The position numbers and the translations under genes are program-made. Below are positions 9,881 to 18,396 of a stretch of 64,000 bases of DNA, piece after piece (the first letter of the stretch is position 1; each line of letters starts with the position of its first letter). Source of the DNA: Vibrio sp. B1FLJ16 (lineage in GTDB: Bacteria; Pseudomonadota; Gammaproteobacteria; Enterobacterales; Vibrionaceae); assembly GCF_905175385.1 (NCBI RefSeq), contig NZ_HG992750.1:682001-746000 (forward strand), read 5' to 3'. The notes beneath the pieces were generated by a model. That model saw only the letters and a list, made by a program, of their open reading frames with translations. It searched no databases and was not told the DNA's origin.

Positions 9881-11074
9881 ATGTCTAATTCGTTTGTACT
9901 GGTGATCAACTCTGGTAGCTCATCACTCAAATTCGCGGTCATCGATTCAACATCAGGTGATGCTGTACTCAGTGGTCTAGGTGAATGCTTTGGTCTTCCA
10001 GATTCTCGTATGAGCTGGAAATTCAATGGTGAAAAAAACGAAGTATCAATCGAAGGTGACGATAGCCATCATAAAATCGCTATCGGAAAACTGGTAGGTT
10101 TAACTGAAGAGTTAGGTCTGGCGAAGAGCCTAGTAGCGGTAGGTCACCGCATTGTTCATGGTGGAGAGAAATTCACAAAAACCGTTCGCATTACAGGCGA
10201 AGTGACTCAAGAAATTGAAAAGCTATCTGATCTTGCGCCATTACATAATCCTGCTGGTGCAATCGGTATCCGTGCAGCGATTGAAGCATTTCCTAGCCTG
10301 CCTCAGTTCGCTGTTTTTGATACTGCTTTCCACCAGACCATGCCTCAAAAAGCATTTACCGGTGCAATCTCACATGAGCTTTATGAAAAGTACGGCATTC
10401 GCCGCTACGGTTTCCACGGCACAAGCCATTACTTTGTTAGCCGTGAAGCAGCAAAAATGCTTAACAAGCCTTTAGAGCAATCAAACTTCATCACTGTTCA
10501 CCTTGGTAATGGTGCTTCGGTTTGTGCGATCAAAGACGGACAATCAGTCGATACATCAATGGGCTTTACTCCATTAGCAGGTCTAATGATGGGCACTCGC
10601 TCTGGTGACCTTGACCCTGGTATTATCGAGTTCCTGATGAAAAAAGGCTGGACTCAGGAACAAGTATTCGAAACGCTGAATAAAAAATCTGGCTTCTTAG
10701 GTGTCTCTGGTGTGACTTCTGACGCTCGCGGTATTCTGCAGGCAATGGAAGAAGGTCACGAAGGTGCGAAACTGGCTTTTGAAGTATTTACCTACCGCGT
10801 AGCGAAATACATTGGTTCGTACCTGATTCCTTTAGATAGTCTGGATGCGATCATCTTTACTGGTGGTATTGGTGAAAACTCTTTGGATATTCGCCGCGAA
10901 GTACTGAAGAACCTAAACCTGCTTGGCTTTGTTGAAAATGTTGAAGGCAACGAAGCAGCCCGATTCGGTAATGCTGGCGAGATTGGTAAATCAGAGATGC
11001 TAGATGCGAAAGTACTTGTGATTCCAACCAATGAAGAGTGGGTGATTGCTCAGCAATCGGTTGAACTTTTGTAA
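9881..11074 (+). CDS. ackA: Acetate kinase, stand-alone copy
   Basis: Makes ATP and acetate from acetyl phosphate and ADP, and the reverse. 397 residues, the usual AckA length, beginning with the NSGSSSLK phosphate-binding strand and containing GHRIVHGGE, FDTAFH, RRYGFHGTSH, HLGNGASV and FTGGIGEN, all signatures of the ASKHA acetokinase family. No phosphotransacetylase gene is next to it, so it is probably a second ackA separate from an ackA-pta operon elsewhere. A short relic of another ackA 3' end lies 5.5 kb downstream at 16545. It has its own terminator. Confidence 0.95.
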   Translation: MSNSFVLVINSGSSSLKFAVIDSTSGDAVLSGLGECFGLPDSRMSWKFNGEKNEVSIEGDDSHHKIAIGKLVGLTEELGLAKSLVAVGHRIVHGGEKFTKTVRITGEVTQEIEKLSDLAPLHNPAGAIGIRAAIEAFPSLPQFAVFDTAFHQTMPQKAFTGAISHELYEKYGIRRYGFHGTSHYFVSREAAKMLNKPLEQSNFITVHLGNGASVCAIKDGQSVDTSMGFTPLAGLMMGTRSGDLDPGIIEFLMKKGWTQEQVFETLNKKSGFLGVSGVTSDARGILQAMEEGHEGAKLAFEVFTYRVAKYIGSYLIPLDSLDAIIFTGGIGENSLDIRREVLKNLNLLGFVENVEGNEAARFGNAGEIGKSEMLDAKVLVIPTNEEWVIAQQSVELL

Positions 11075-11095
11075 TTTAAAGTAAAACAGATAGTT

Positions 11096-11122
11096 AAAAG
11101 CGAGCTTAGTGCTCGCTTTTTT
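11096..11122 (+). terminator. Rho-independent terminator of ackA
   Basis: The perfect stem AAAAGCGAGC / GCTCGCTTTT (11096-11105 with 11111-11120), five-base loop, T run. The stem is identical in sequence to the terminator at 4355. Confidence 0.9.
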
Positions 11123-11345
11123 GATCTTATATGTTGGATAGACCATCGCTAAGCATGTGTTGGCGACACGCCCATTGCTTACTAAATTGCCTTCTGTAAT
11201 TCGTTTTGCTGCTACAAGTTAGCGAGGTTAGTGTTGAATTGTTTTTGTCCCATTTCGCGTTAAAGTATTTACCCAGTATCAGGGAAATCTCGCAGATTCC
11301 TTAGTATATGTAATTTGACTAGCCATAGATGCAGGCAATATCAAC

Positions 11346-11498
11346 TTATAGGATTTCATCGTCGTCCCACTCCCAGTCAATTTGGGAAATATCACGGGAT
11401 ACTTTGTGTAAATACCATCCGAGCAAAGCGACATTAGAAAGAATTAAACTATAAAGGTAAAAAGCATATCCTACCCTTAGAGCTTGTATGTGACGTAA
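11346..11498 (-). pseudogene. Possible remnant of a small membrane-protein gene (50 codons, no start)
   Basis: Reading the minus strand just after the SDR stop codon, a 50-codon open frame ends with TAA at 11346. It encodes a hydrophobic stretch (VGYAFYLYSLILSNVALLGW) and an acidic tail ending QIDWEWDDDEIL. Codon use and composition look coding, but there is no start codon in the frame before a stop at 11499. It is best read as the 3' end of a gene whose 5' part was lost, perhaps when the SDR gene arrived. I do not recognise the family. Confidence 0.35.
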
Positions 11499-11507
11499 CT
11501 ACTGGGC

Positions 11508-12200
11508 TTACCATGGCAATTGGGTGCCGTCGTAGACAAAAAATAAACCTGAATGTTTAAGTTTTAAATTGTCGATAACATTAAGCATGCCTTTAACACT
11601 CTCTTCTACTGTTACCTTGCCATCCTTTCCACCCATATCGGTTTGTACCCAACCAGGATGAATAGCCATGGTCTTCACTCCCGCTTCGGATAGTTCACAG
11701 GCGAGCGATTTAATTATTTGGTTGAGGGCGGCTTTTGATGCTCGATAGCTGTATCGACCTCCTGAGCGGTTGTCATCGATACTGGCGAGTATCGAGGTCA
11801 ATCCAATGATGGTTTTGTCTTCGCCAGCAAGAATATTATTAAGTAAAGCTTGCGTGATTAACATGGGCGCAATGGTGTTGACCTTTAATACATTTATCCA
11901 TTCATTTTGCCCCATATTGCCTAGGTTTTCACATTCATCTCCGCTCACTCCTGCGTTATGAATGAGTACATCAATGGCGGTATCTGCAAATTTTTCTGTC
12001 AAAGCGAGAATATGGGACTCATTACTCACATCCAACGTATGAATACAAATGGTTGGATAAGTTTGTGTCAAGAGAGACAACTCTGGGGCTGTGTTAATGT
12101 CACGACAGCATGCAATCACACGCCACCCACGCTGAGCGTATTGTTTAACAAGCTCTAGGCCTAAGCCTCGATTGGCTCCAGTGATAAAAACCGTTTTCAT
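11508..12200 (-). CDS. Short-chain dehydrogenase/reductase (SDR) family oxidoreductase
   Basis: 230 residues, a classical short SDR using NAD(P)H. The cofactor motif TGANRGLG is at 7-14, the HNAG motif at about 81-84, and the catalytic Ser136, Tyr152 and Lys156 (YRASK). The substrate cannot be told from sequence; the C-factor/carbonyl-reductase-like subgroup is likely. It lies 83 bp downstream of the MFS gene on the same strand and could be co-transcribed with it, which would put it under the LysR regulator at 13657. Confidence 0.88.
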   Translation of the reverse strand: MKTVFITGANRGLGLELVKQYAQRGWRVIACCRDINTAPELSLLTQTYPTICIHTLDVSNESHILALTEKFADTAIDVLIHNAGVSGDECENLGNMGQNEWINVLKVNTIAPMLITQALLNNILAGEDKTIIGLTSILASIDDNRSGGRYSYRASKAALNQIIKSLACELSEAGVKTMAIHPGWVQTDMGGKDGKVTVEESVKGMLNVIDNLKLKHSGLFFVYDGTQLPW

Positions 12201-12283
12201 TGTGAGCTACCTAAGTTGATTATAAGTAAGAATTAGCTGGTCAATGCCGAGCTTTGACCAGCTTGTAACCATTGTCGTGATAC

Positions 12284-13480
12284 TTACTTCACAAGTACGT
12301 TTGCTTCCGACAAATGAACTTCTGTACGTTTATCAAGACGTCCACTCATTCGAGTAAGAGCGAGCGCAACGATCACTATCACGGCTCCAATCCAAGGGGT
12401 ATGCATTAAGCCCATTTCTGACACAATCATACCGCCTCCCCAAGAGCCAAGCGCAATACCCACGTTAAACGCCGCAATGTTTAGACCAGAAGCGACGTCT
12501 ACCGCGTCAGGAGTGTATTTTTCAGCTAGCTTAACCACATAGACTTGTAAACCAGGAACATTACCGAATGCAAAGGCCCCCCAAACTAAAATGGTCGCTA
12601 CCGCTGCTATAGGGTTAATGGCCGTAAAGTTAAATACAACTAATACGGTGGCGAGTCCCGCAAAAATAATCGTCAGTGCTTTTATTGGCCCCATCTTATC
12701 GGCCATTTTGCCGCCCCAAATATTACCAATCGCTACTGATACGCCGTATACCAACATAATTAGGCTGATTGCATTGGCGCTGAATCCTGTTTCCTGTTGC
12801 AAAATCGGCGCAAGAAAAGTGAAAGCGGTAAAGGTACCACCGTAACCGAGTGCTGTGATGGCATAAACCAGTAGTAGTCTTGGTTGCGTTAACACTTTTA
12901 GTTGGGATGACAGTTTAGCGGCAGCAGGCTGTTTTAGGTTGTTTGGCACCAAGAAAGCACTACCAATCAAGGCAATAAGTCCTAATAGCGCTACAATCAA
13001 AAACGTCGATTGCCAACCAAAGGTTTGGCCGATGTAAGTACCAAGCGGCACGCCCGTTACTAATGCCACGGTTAATCCCGTGAACATAATCGCAATCGCG
13101 CTGGCTGCTTTTTCTTTAGGTACTAGGCCAGTCGCAATTGTGGAGCCGATTGAGAAGAACACACCATGGGCTAAACCAGTCAAAATGCGAGCCACGATAA
13201 GGGTGTTGTAACCAGGTGCTTGCCATGCCAATAAGTTGCCAATCACAAACAGTGACATAACAGCAATGAGGACGTGCTTACGGTTCCACTTTCCCGTTAG
13301 CGCGGTTAAAACAGGTGCGCCAATCGCAACACCGAGTGCATAAAGGCTCACCAATAGTCCTGCGGATGGTAGTGAGACGTTTAGGTCAGAAGCCATGGTC
13401 GGGATCAATCCCACGATCACAAACTCCGTCGTTCCGATAGCAAAGGCGCTGAGCGTCAATGCGAGAAGTGCTAATGGCAT
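12284..13480 (-). CDS. MFS transporter, DHA1 (AraJ/YdhP-like) family
   Basis: 398 residues with twelve predicted membrane segments. The N-terminal GTTEFVIVGLIPTMA motif and VARILTGLAHGVFF are typical of the AraJ/YdhP/PbuE-type drug:H+ antiporter-1 subfamily in the inner membrane. It probably exports a small toxic compound, sugar or purine; the substrate is not predictable. It is divergent from a LysR gene, with a 17-bp palindrome between them, the usual arrangement for LysR control of an exporter. Confidence 0.9.
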   Translation of the reverse strand: MPLALLALTLSAFAIGTTEFVIVGLIPTMASDLNVSLPSAGLLVSLYALGVAIGAPVLTALTGKWNRKHVLIAVMSLFVIGNLLAWQAPGYNTLIVARILTGLAHGVFFSIGSTIATGLVPKEKAASAIAIMFTGLTVALVTGVPLGTYIGQTFGWQSTFLIVALLGLIALIGSAFLVPNNLKQPAAAKLSSQLKVLTQPRLLLVYAITALGYGGTFTAFTFLAPILQQETGFSANAISLIMLVYGVSVAIGNIWGGKMADKMGPIKALTIIFAGLATVLVVFNFTAINPIAAVATILVWGAFAFGNVPGLQVYVVKLAEKYTPDAVDVASGLNIAAFNVGIALGSWGGGMIVSEMGLMHTPWIGAVIVIVALALTRMSGRLDKRTEVHLSEANVLVK

Positions 13481-13604
13481 ATCATTTACTCTCTTTTGTT
13501 AGGTTCTAGTACACAGCAGCGAATGTGCTTATCAACGTGTCGTGCTGCCGTGATTTGATGGCGGGATTTTGCGTGGAAATGTCGTTGCAAAAAATAGGTT
13601 ATTT

Positions 13605-13621
13605 AACAAATAATATTTGTT
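13605..13621. promoter_or_regulatory. Candidate LysR operator between MFS and lysR
   Basis: The perfect 8+1+8 inverted repeat AACAAATAATATTTGTT lies in the divergent promoter region about 36-52 bp before the LysR start. A near-identical motif recurs at 14693 upstream of the OYE gene. Assignment to this LysR protein is inference. Confidence 0.6.
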
Positions 13622-13656
13622 ATAAATGCAATAATTAAAACGAAACTGTAGAGTAA

Positions 13657-14550
13657 ATGGTAGGCAGCATGCGCACGAAATCGGACGATTTAGAAATTCT
13701 ACTTACTGTCGTTGATGCTGGCGGATTTACTGCGGCAGCAGAAAGTTTAGATATACAGGTGGCACGCGTATCACGAGCGGTGAGTAAGGTAGAAAGTCAG
13801 CTTGGCGTGACGATATTAAACCGAACCACAAGACGGATTGAATTAACCGATGAGGGGCGGCAATTCGTTGAGTCGGTGCGAATAGGGCTGATGCAGTTAC
13901 AGCAAGCGGAAGACGAGATCATATCCCGTGGGGAATTACCCAAAGGGCGACTGCGTGTTGATGCCGCCAGTCCGTTTGTGTTTCACCAGTTAGTCCCACT
14001 CGTTCAGCCATTTAATCAAGCCTATCCTGATATTGAGTTGGAGTTGACCTCCAATGAAGGTTTTGTTGATTTACTAGAAAAGAAAACCGATATCGCTATT
14101 CGTATCGGTGCATTAAATGATTCAACTTTACATGCAAGGCCTCTTGGCCGAAGTTTACTTTACATTGTTGCTTCACCTGATTATTTATCAAAGCGCGGCT
14201 TTCCGAGTAAGAGTAGTGATTTGGAACATCACGATACCATCGGATTTTCAACACCAAAAACACTCAATGAATGGCCTCTGAAAGGTTTTTCAGGGCTGAG
14301 ACCCACGCTGACCTCAAGTAACGGTGAAACGGTGAGACAGCTAGCATTGATGGGAAATGGAATCGCCTGTCTATCGGGTTTTATGGTGAAAAAAGATATT
14401 GCGGAAGGAAGATTAATTTCGTTGTTAGAAGGTGAAAAAATCGGCAAATCAGGCAGGGAGCAAATTAATGCTGTCTACTATAAGTCTTCTTCTGTTGCCA
14501 AGAGGATTTCTGCTTTTATCGATTTTATTCAGCCGAAACTGGATCTGTAA
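13657..14550 (+). CDS. LysR-family transcriptional regulator
   Basis: 297 residues: N-terminal winged helix-turn-helix (about residues 8-66, FTAAAESLDIQVARVSRAVSKVE) and a LysR substrate-binding domain (about 93-295). It probably activates or represses the divergent MFS gene and the downstream OYE gene, both of which have the AACAAAT palindrome upstream. The start could instead be the ATG at 13669 (MRTKSDDLEILL), which fits related proteins at least as well; neither has a strong ribosome-binding site. Confidence 0.92.
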   Translation: MVGSMRTKSDDLEILLTVVDAGGFTAAAESLDIQVARVSRAVSKVESQLGVTILNRTTRRIELTDEGRQFVESVRIGLMQLQQAEDEIISRGELPKGRLRVDAASPFVFHQLVPLVQPFNQAYPDIELELTSNEGFVDLLEKKTDIAIRIGALNDSTLHARPLGRSLLYIVASPDYLSKRGFPSKSSDLEHHDTIGFSTPKTLNEWPLKGFSGLRPTLTSSNGETVRQLALMGNGIACLSGFMVKKDIAEGRLISLLEGEKIGKSGREQINAVYYKSSSVAKRISAFIDFIQPKLDL

Positions 14551-14692
14551 ATCGTTCAACGCGAGGTAACTCCGTACCTCGCTTAGGCTATTTCCTCTGG
14601 CACCCTGGACAAGATAGATTCCTATAAAAGTCGATGAGTCATCGACACCCAATAAGACCATTGCTGTAGTGCGCTTAGACTGTTGCATTTTT

Positions 14693-14709
14693 AACAAATA
14701 TCATTTGTC
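14693..14709. promoter_or_regulatory. Second candidate LysR operator, upstream of the OYE gene
   Basis: AACAAATATCATTTGTC is an inverted repeat (AACAAAT / ATTTGTC) matching the palindrome at 13605, about 70 bp before the OYE start. It suggests that the LysR protein also controls the reductase. Confidence 0.55.
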
Positions 14710-14775
14710 TTTGTTGCTATCAATGCGATGCATTGAGTTTGTTAATATCCCTCTCAAGAAATAAGAGGGCTTATT

Positions 14776-15876
14776 ATGTCTAAATCACTTTTTCAACCTA
14801 TCCAATTGGGGGCGTTGACTCTCAAAAACCGCATCGCAATGGCACCGATGACTCGTTCACGCACGTCTCAACCTGGTGATGTACCAAACGAGATGATGGC
14901 AACCTACTACCGTCAGCGTGCCAGCGCTGGTTTGATTGTCACAGAAGGCGCTCCTGTCTCAGCCGTTGGTCGGGGCTACTCTATGACCCCAGGCATTTAC
15001 ACAGAAGAACACATTGAAGGCTGGAAGAAAGTGACTAAGGCTGTTCATGAGGAAGGGGGTAAGATATTTATCCAACTCTGGCATGTTGGCCGTCGTAGTC
15101 ATTCCGATATTTCAGGTTCACAACCCCTGGCACCATCAGCGATAAAAATTCCAGATCAGGTCTTCGGCCCATTACCTGAAGGCGGGTTTGGCATGGTGGA
15201 AACCCAGCAGCCAAAAACAATGAGTGCAGATGAAATCCAAGCAACCATTGCCGACTTTGTTCAAGCTGCAAGAAATGCGGTTGAAGCAGGGTTTGATGGT
15301 GTTGAAGTTCATTCTGCGCATGGTTACTTGTTTGATACCTTTTTACGCTTAGAAAGCAACCAAAGAAGTGATCAATATGGTGGCAGCCAAGAGAATCGTA
15401 TGCGCTTTCTGGTTGATACGTTACAAGCACTTACCGAGGAAATTGGTGGGGAAAGAGTAGCGGTTCGTCTGTCTCCTCATATCGGAGAGGGTTTTGCTGG
15501 GGATGATGTTGAAATTGTTCCACTAACGTTAGCATTGCTGGAAAAACTACAACCGATGAACCTTGCGTATGTGCATTTTTCAGAAAACATATCACGCTAT
15601 GTAGAGGTGCCTGAAGAGTTTCGCCAGCAAGTACGCCGAATATACTCCAATCCAATCATGGTTGCAGGAAAGTTGACCAAGCAATCTGCACAACAGTTGT
15701 TAGACAAGCAGTATGCTGATTTCGTTGCCTTTGGTACGCCTTTTGTAACGAACCCTGATTTAGTCGCCCGATTTGCCCATGATTTACCATTGGCCGAGTT
15801 TGATGCCGATGCTAGGTTAACCTTGTATGGAGGCGGAGCCGAAGGCTACACCGATTATCCAACTTATCAGGCCTAA
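14776..15876 (+). CDS. Alkene reductase / Old Yellow Enzyme family flavoprotein
   Basis: 366 residues, a single FMN-binding TIM barrel that uses NAD(P)H to reduce activated C=C bonds, quinones or nitro compounds. Family motifs seen: LKNRIAMAPMTRSR, GLIVTEGAPVS, QLWHVGRRSH, the substrate-binding HSAHGYLFDTFL with its His pair, and RLSPH. The start at 14776 follows the AGAGGGCTTATT region. Genes around it (LysR, MFS, SDR and a broken quinone oxidoreductase) suggest an electrophile or xenobiotic response cluster. A second OYE gene lies at 36702 and is not closely similar. Confidence 0.93.
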   Translation: MSKSLFQPIQLGALTLKNRIAMAPMTRSRTSQPGDVPNEMMATYYRQRASAGLIVTEGAPVSAVGRGYSMTPGIYTEEHIEGWKKVTKAVHEEGGKIFIQLWHVGRRSHSDISGSQPLAPSAIKIPDQVFGPLPEGGFGMVETQQPKTMSADEIQATIADFVQAARNAVEAGFDGVEVHSAHGYLFDTFLRLESNQRSDQYGGSQENRMRFLVDTLQALTEEIGGERVAVRLSPHIGEGFAGDDVEIVPLTLALLEKLQPMNLAYVHFSENISRYVEVPEEFRQQVRRIYSNPIMVAGKLTKQSAQQLLDKQYADFVAFGTPFVTNPDLVARFAHDLPLAEFDADARLTLYGGGAEGYTDYPTYQA

Positions 15877-15881
15877 TACAC

Positions 15882-15922
15882 CAGGTACCAAGGACGATAA
15901 CTCTTTGGTGCCTGACCTTTTC
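15882..15922 (+). terminator. Probable terminator after the OYE gene
   Basis: An imperfect 12-bp stem CAGGTACCAAGG / CTTTGGTGCCTG (15882-15893 with 15903-15914), followed by ACCTTTTC. The stem is strong but the T run is short. Confidence 0.6.
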
Positions 15923-15942
15923 ATTAAGCGGGTGGAAGTGAT

Positions 15943-16395
15943 ATGGAACCCTATCGAATTTGGCAATAAACTAGTCTGAGCGAAGAGCGAGCCAAAAGCT
16001 TAGGTATTCGCCAAGTTTATCGAGAACAGTCTCAAATCGACATGAAATACTTCGCCATTTTTGATGCAGTGAGTGGGGAAAATGCCGCTCATTTAGTGCC
16101 ACGGTTGAGAGTGAATGGACATATTATCTGCATTCAAGACCGTATACCTAAACCTATTGTTCCTCCATTTACACGCACTATTTCTTACCACGAAATAGCC
16201 CTTGGAGCGTTACATGATTTTGGAGATAAATACGATTGGTATGCATTGATGAAAAACGGTGAAGCGTTACTTGAACGTATTGCAAATGGAAGCGTTGAAG
16301 TTAGTTTACCTGCATCTTTTAAATTCGATCAGGTGTCAGAGGCATTGAAACACAGTGAATTAACAAAACCAAAAACAGTGATTACATTGAGTTAG
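15943..16395 (+). pseudogene. Truncated zinc-type alcohol dehydrogenase / quinone oxidoreductase
   Basis: An ATG at 15943 opens MEPYRIWQ and then meets an in-frame TAA at 15967. The same frame continues ([36 protein letters not shown]) to a stop at 16393. The readable part matches the C-terminal half of MDR-superfamily oxidoreductases, starting just after the nucleotide-binding motif. The N-terminal half (catalytic domain and GxGxxG) is absent. An internal deletion of roughly 150 codons plus the nonsense codon makes function unlikely. An ATG at 16042 could start a 117-residue protein, without a clear ribosome-binding site. Confidence 0.75.
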
Positions 16396-16544
16396 ACTGC
16401 GCTATTTATTCTTTTGCTGGGAGTCACATAGCGCTGACTCCCTACACTTTGCTTGGTTAGTTGTTCTAATAGCTTATATTGAGTAAAACTCATCTCTGAA
16501 ACATCGTTTAAAATATGGTCTAAATAATTTTGGTCACACTCCTG

Positions 16545-16620
16545 CTAGCAGATGCGATACTAATAGCAATCCAACCAATGAAGAATGGGTTATTGCTCAA
16601 CAGTCGGTAGAGTTACTGTA
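16545..16620 (+). pseudogene. Relic of the 3' end of a second acetate kinase gene
   Basis: The last 17 codons encode PTNEEWVIAQQSVELL and a stop, identical in protein to the end of ackA at 9881 but different at many synonymous sites. The eight codons before (LADAILIAI-like) match MLDAKVLVI in another frame, so one base has been lost. No further ackA sequence is found upstream. It is followed by its own intrinsic terminator. Confidence 0.8.
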
Positions 16621-16648
16621 AACAGCCAAAAACCTGAACATGAATTTG

Positions 16649-16682
16649 AAGCCCTTTCTTATATTGGAAAGGGCTTTTTATT
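16649..16682 (+). terminator. Rho-independent terminator left from the ackA relic
   Basis: A perfect 10-bp stem AAGCCCTTTC / GAAAGGGCTT (16649-16658 with 16667-16676), eight-base loop, T run. Confidence 0.85.
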
Positions 16683-16910
16683 TGGTGATTGCGATGCTGA
16701 TAAAGGTAACTAGTGTGCAATTCCTTAGATTGTTAAATGCGGTGGGTCACACATGGTTATTGTGTATTTCATTGATAAGTCATATCTGTGTGATAAATGT
16801 TTGATTTCTAGTATACTTCGTGACTAATTTGTAATCTAACTAAAGAACTATTCCAGACCTGAAGTTAATAAGCCTTTGATTTATAATAATTTGGTCGTTT
16901 GAGGGAAGTC

Positions 16911-18224
16911 ATGTTTTTCAATAAATCACTTCAAAAAGAAAATCAACAGTTAAAACAACAGCTGCACAGTCTTACGCAAATCCAGCAAAAACTTGATCAG
17001 GACATGTTGAGACTCTCACTCGATACTGAAGGAAAAATCACATCCGCGAATGCGAATTTTCTCAAGCAGCTCGGACTGACTGAACAAGAAGTTTTAGCAA
17101 AGCATATTTCTGAATTGGTGCCGTCAAAAGCCAGAAATACAGAACACTTCCAGCGAATGAAACAGTCGGTTACTAATAAAGCCTTCTGGAATGGTGCAAT
17201 ACAGGTTGCTAAAGGTAATGGTGAAGAAGCGTGGCTGCGCTCAGTGATTCAGCCTATTGTCGATGCCAATGATAAAGCGACGAGTATAGTGGTGTATGCC
17301 TCTGAACTGACTCGCACGATAAAAACCTCCCGTGAACAAGAAGATATGCTCAATGCATTAAACAGTTCTATGGCTGTTATTGAGTTCAGTCTGGATGGTA
17401 ACGTTCTGAAAGCTAACGATAACTTTCTGAGTACGATGGGGTATTCAATAGAACAGGTTATTGGACAGCATCACCGGATCTTTTGTGAGCAAGAAGAAGC
17501 CAACTCTCAAGGCTACAAAGAATTCTGGCAAAGATTGGCTGCCGGTCGTTTTGCGTCTGAACGATTTAAAAGGTTGAATCGTCTGGGGCAGGTGGTCTGG
17601 TTAGAAGCGTCTTATAATCCGATCCACAATGATAGGGGCGAGCTCTATAAAGTAGTGAAGTTCGCTACGGATATAACTGAGCAAGTGAATCAAGAGCAGT
17701 CAATGGCACAAGCGGCATACTTGGCCAACGAAGTATCTGAAGAAACCGGCACTCAGACAGTTCTAGGGCAGCAAGTCATCGGCTCGACTGTCGAGAACAT
17801 GCAAAAGCTTTCTGAGCAGATGCAGCAGGCGAACACCGCGATTGAAGAGCTTAAAACGCACTCCGCGAAAATCAATGATTTGGTAAAGAGCATTAGTGGT
17901 ATTGCTGATCAAACCAATTTATTGGCATTAAACGCCGCGATTGAAGCCGCTCGTGCAGGTGAGCACGGAAGAGGATTTGCGGTAGTTGCAGACGAAGTCA
18001 GACAGCTTTCTCTGCGCACCAATACGACGACCGATGAAATTGTGTCAATGGTGGAAGAAAACCTGATGCGTACCAACAACGCGGTTGAACTGATTGCACA
18101 GTGTCAAAGAGATGCGCTTAATACCCTTGAGCTATCTGAAAAAGCAGGTAATGTGATGAACGATATTCAAGATGGCGCCAGTCGTGTTGTTGAGGCTGTT
18201 TCTCAGTTTAATCGCTCATTGTAG
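16911..18224 (+). CDS. Soluble chemoreceptor with two PAS domains
   Basis: 437 residues from the ATG at 16911, which has an AGGGAAG ribosome-binding site five bases upstream (a TTG at 16899 is in frame but less likely). A short N-terminal coiled coil ([12 protein letters not shown]) is followed by PAS 1 (about 28-140), PAS 2 (about 150-260) and an MCP signalling domain whose hairpin tip reads [34 protein letters not shown]. No membrane segment or periplasmic domain is present, so it senses an internal cue such as redox or a bound cofactor and signals to CheA/CheW. The signalling domain is short, as in Aer-like soluble receptors. Confidence 0.9.
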   Translation: MFFNKSLQKENQQLKQQLHSLTQIQQKLDQDMLRLSLDTEGKITSANANFLKQLGLTEQEVLAKHISELVPSKARNTEHFQRMKQSVTNKAFWNGAIQVAKGNGEEAWLRSVIQPIVDANDKATSIVVYASELTRTIKTSREQEDMLNALNSSMAVIEFSLDGNVLKANDNFLSTMGYSIEQVIGQHHRIFCEQEEANSQGYKEFWQRLAAGRFASERFKRLNRLGQVVWLEASYNPIHNDRGELYKVVKFATDITEQVNQEQSMAQAAYLANEVSEETGTQTVLGQQVIGSTVENMQKLSEQMQQANTAIEELKTHSAKINDLVKSISGIADQTNLLALNAAIEAARAGEHGRGFAVVADEVRQLSLRTNTTTDEIVSMVEENLMRTNNAVELIAQCQRDALNTLELSEKAGNVMNDIQDGASRVVEAVSQFNRSL

Positions 18225-18270
18225 AGCTGATTGATTCTCTTATCTCAATACTTTTCGACAATCTGGCTCT

Positions 18271-18312
18271 CTTCCTTGTCAAGTGCTCCTATTCACTTGG
18301 CGAGGAAGAATA
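18271..18312 (+). terminator. Probable terminator after the chemoreceptor gene
   Basis: A 15-bp stem CTTCCTTGTCAAGTG / CACTTGGCGAGGAAG (18271-18285 with 18294-18308) with two G-T pairs. The T run is poor, so confidence is moderate. Confidence 0.5.
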
Positions 18313-18396
18313 ATTGACGCTATACCCAGAAGATTTCCATTTAAATGGCATTAACCCCACTGATGAATATTTCATCGGACACTTTTGTGAGTAACT

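Noticed and set aside
16419..16442. Hairpin GGGAGTCA / TGACTCCC after the broken quinone oxidoreductase as a terminator
   Set aside because: Good stem but no T run; kept only as a structure, not called.
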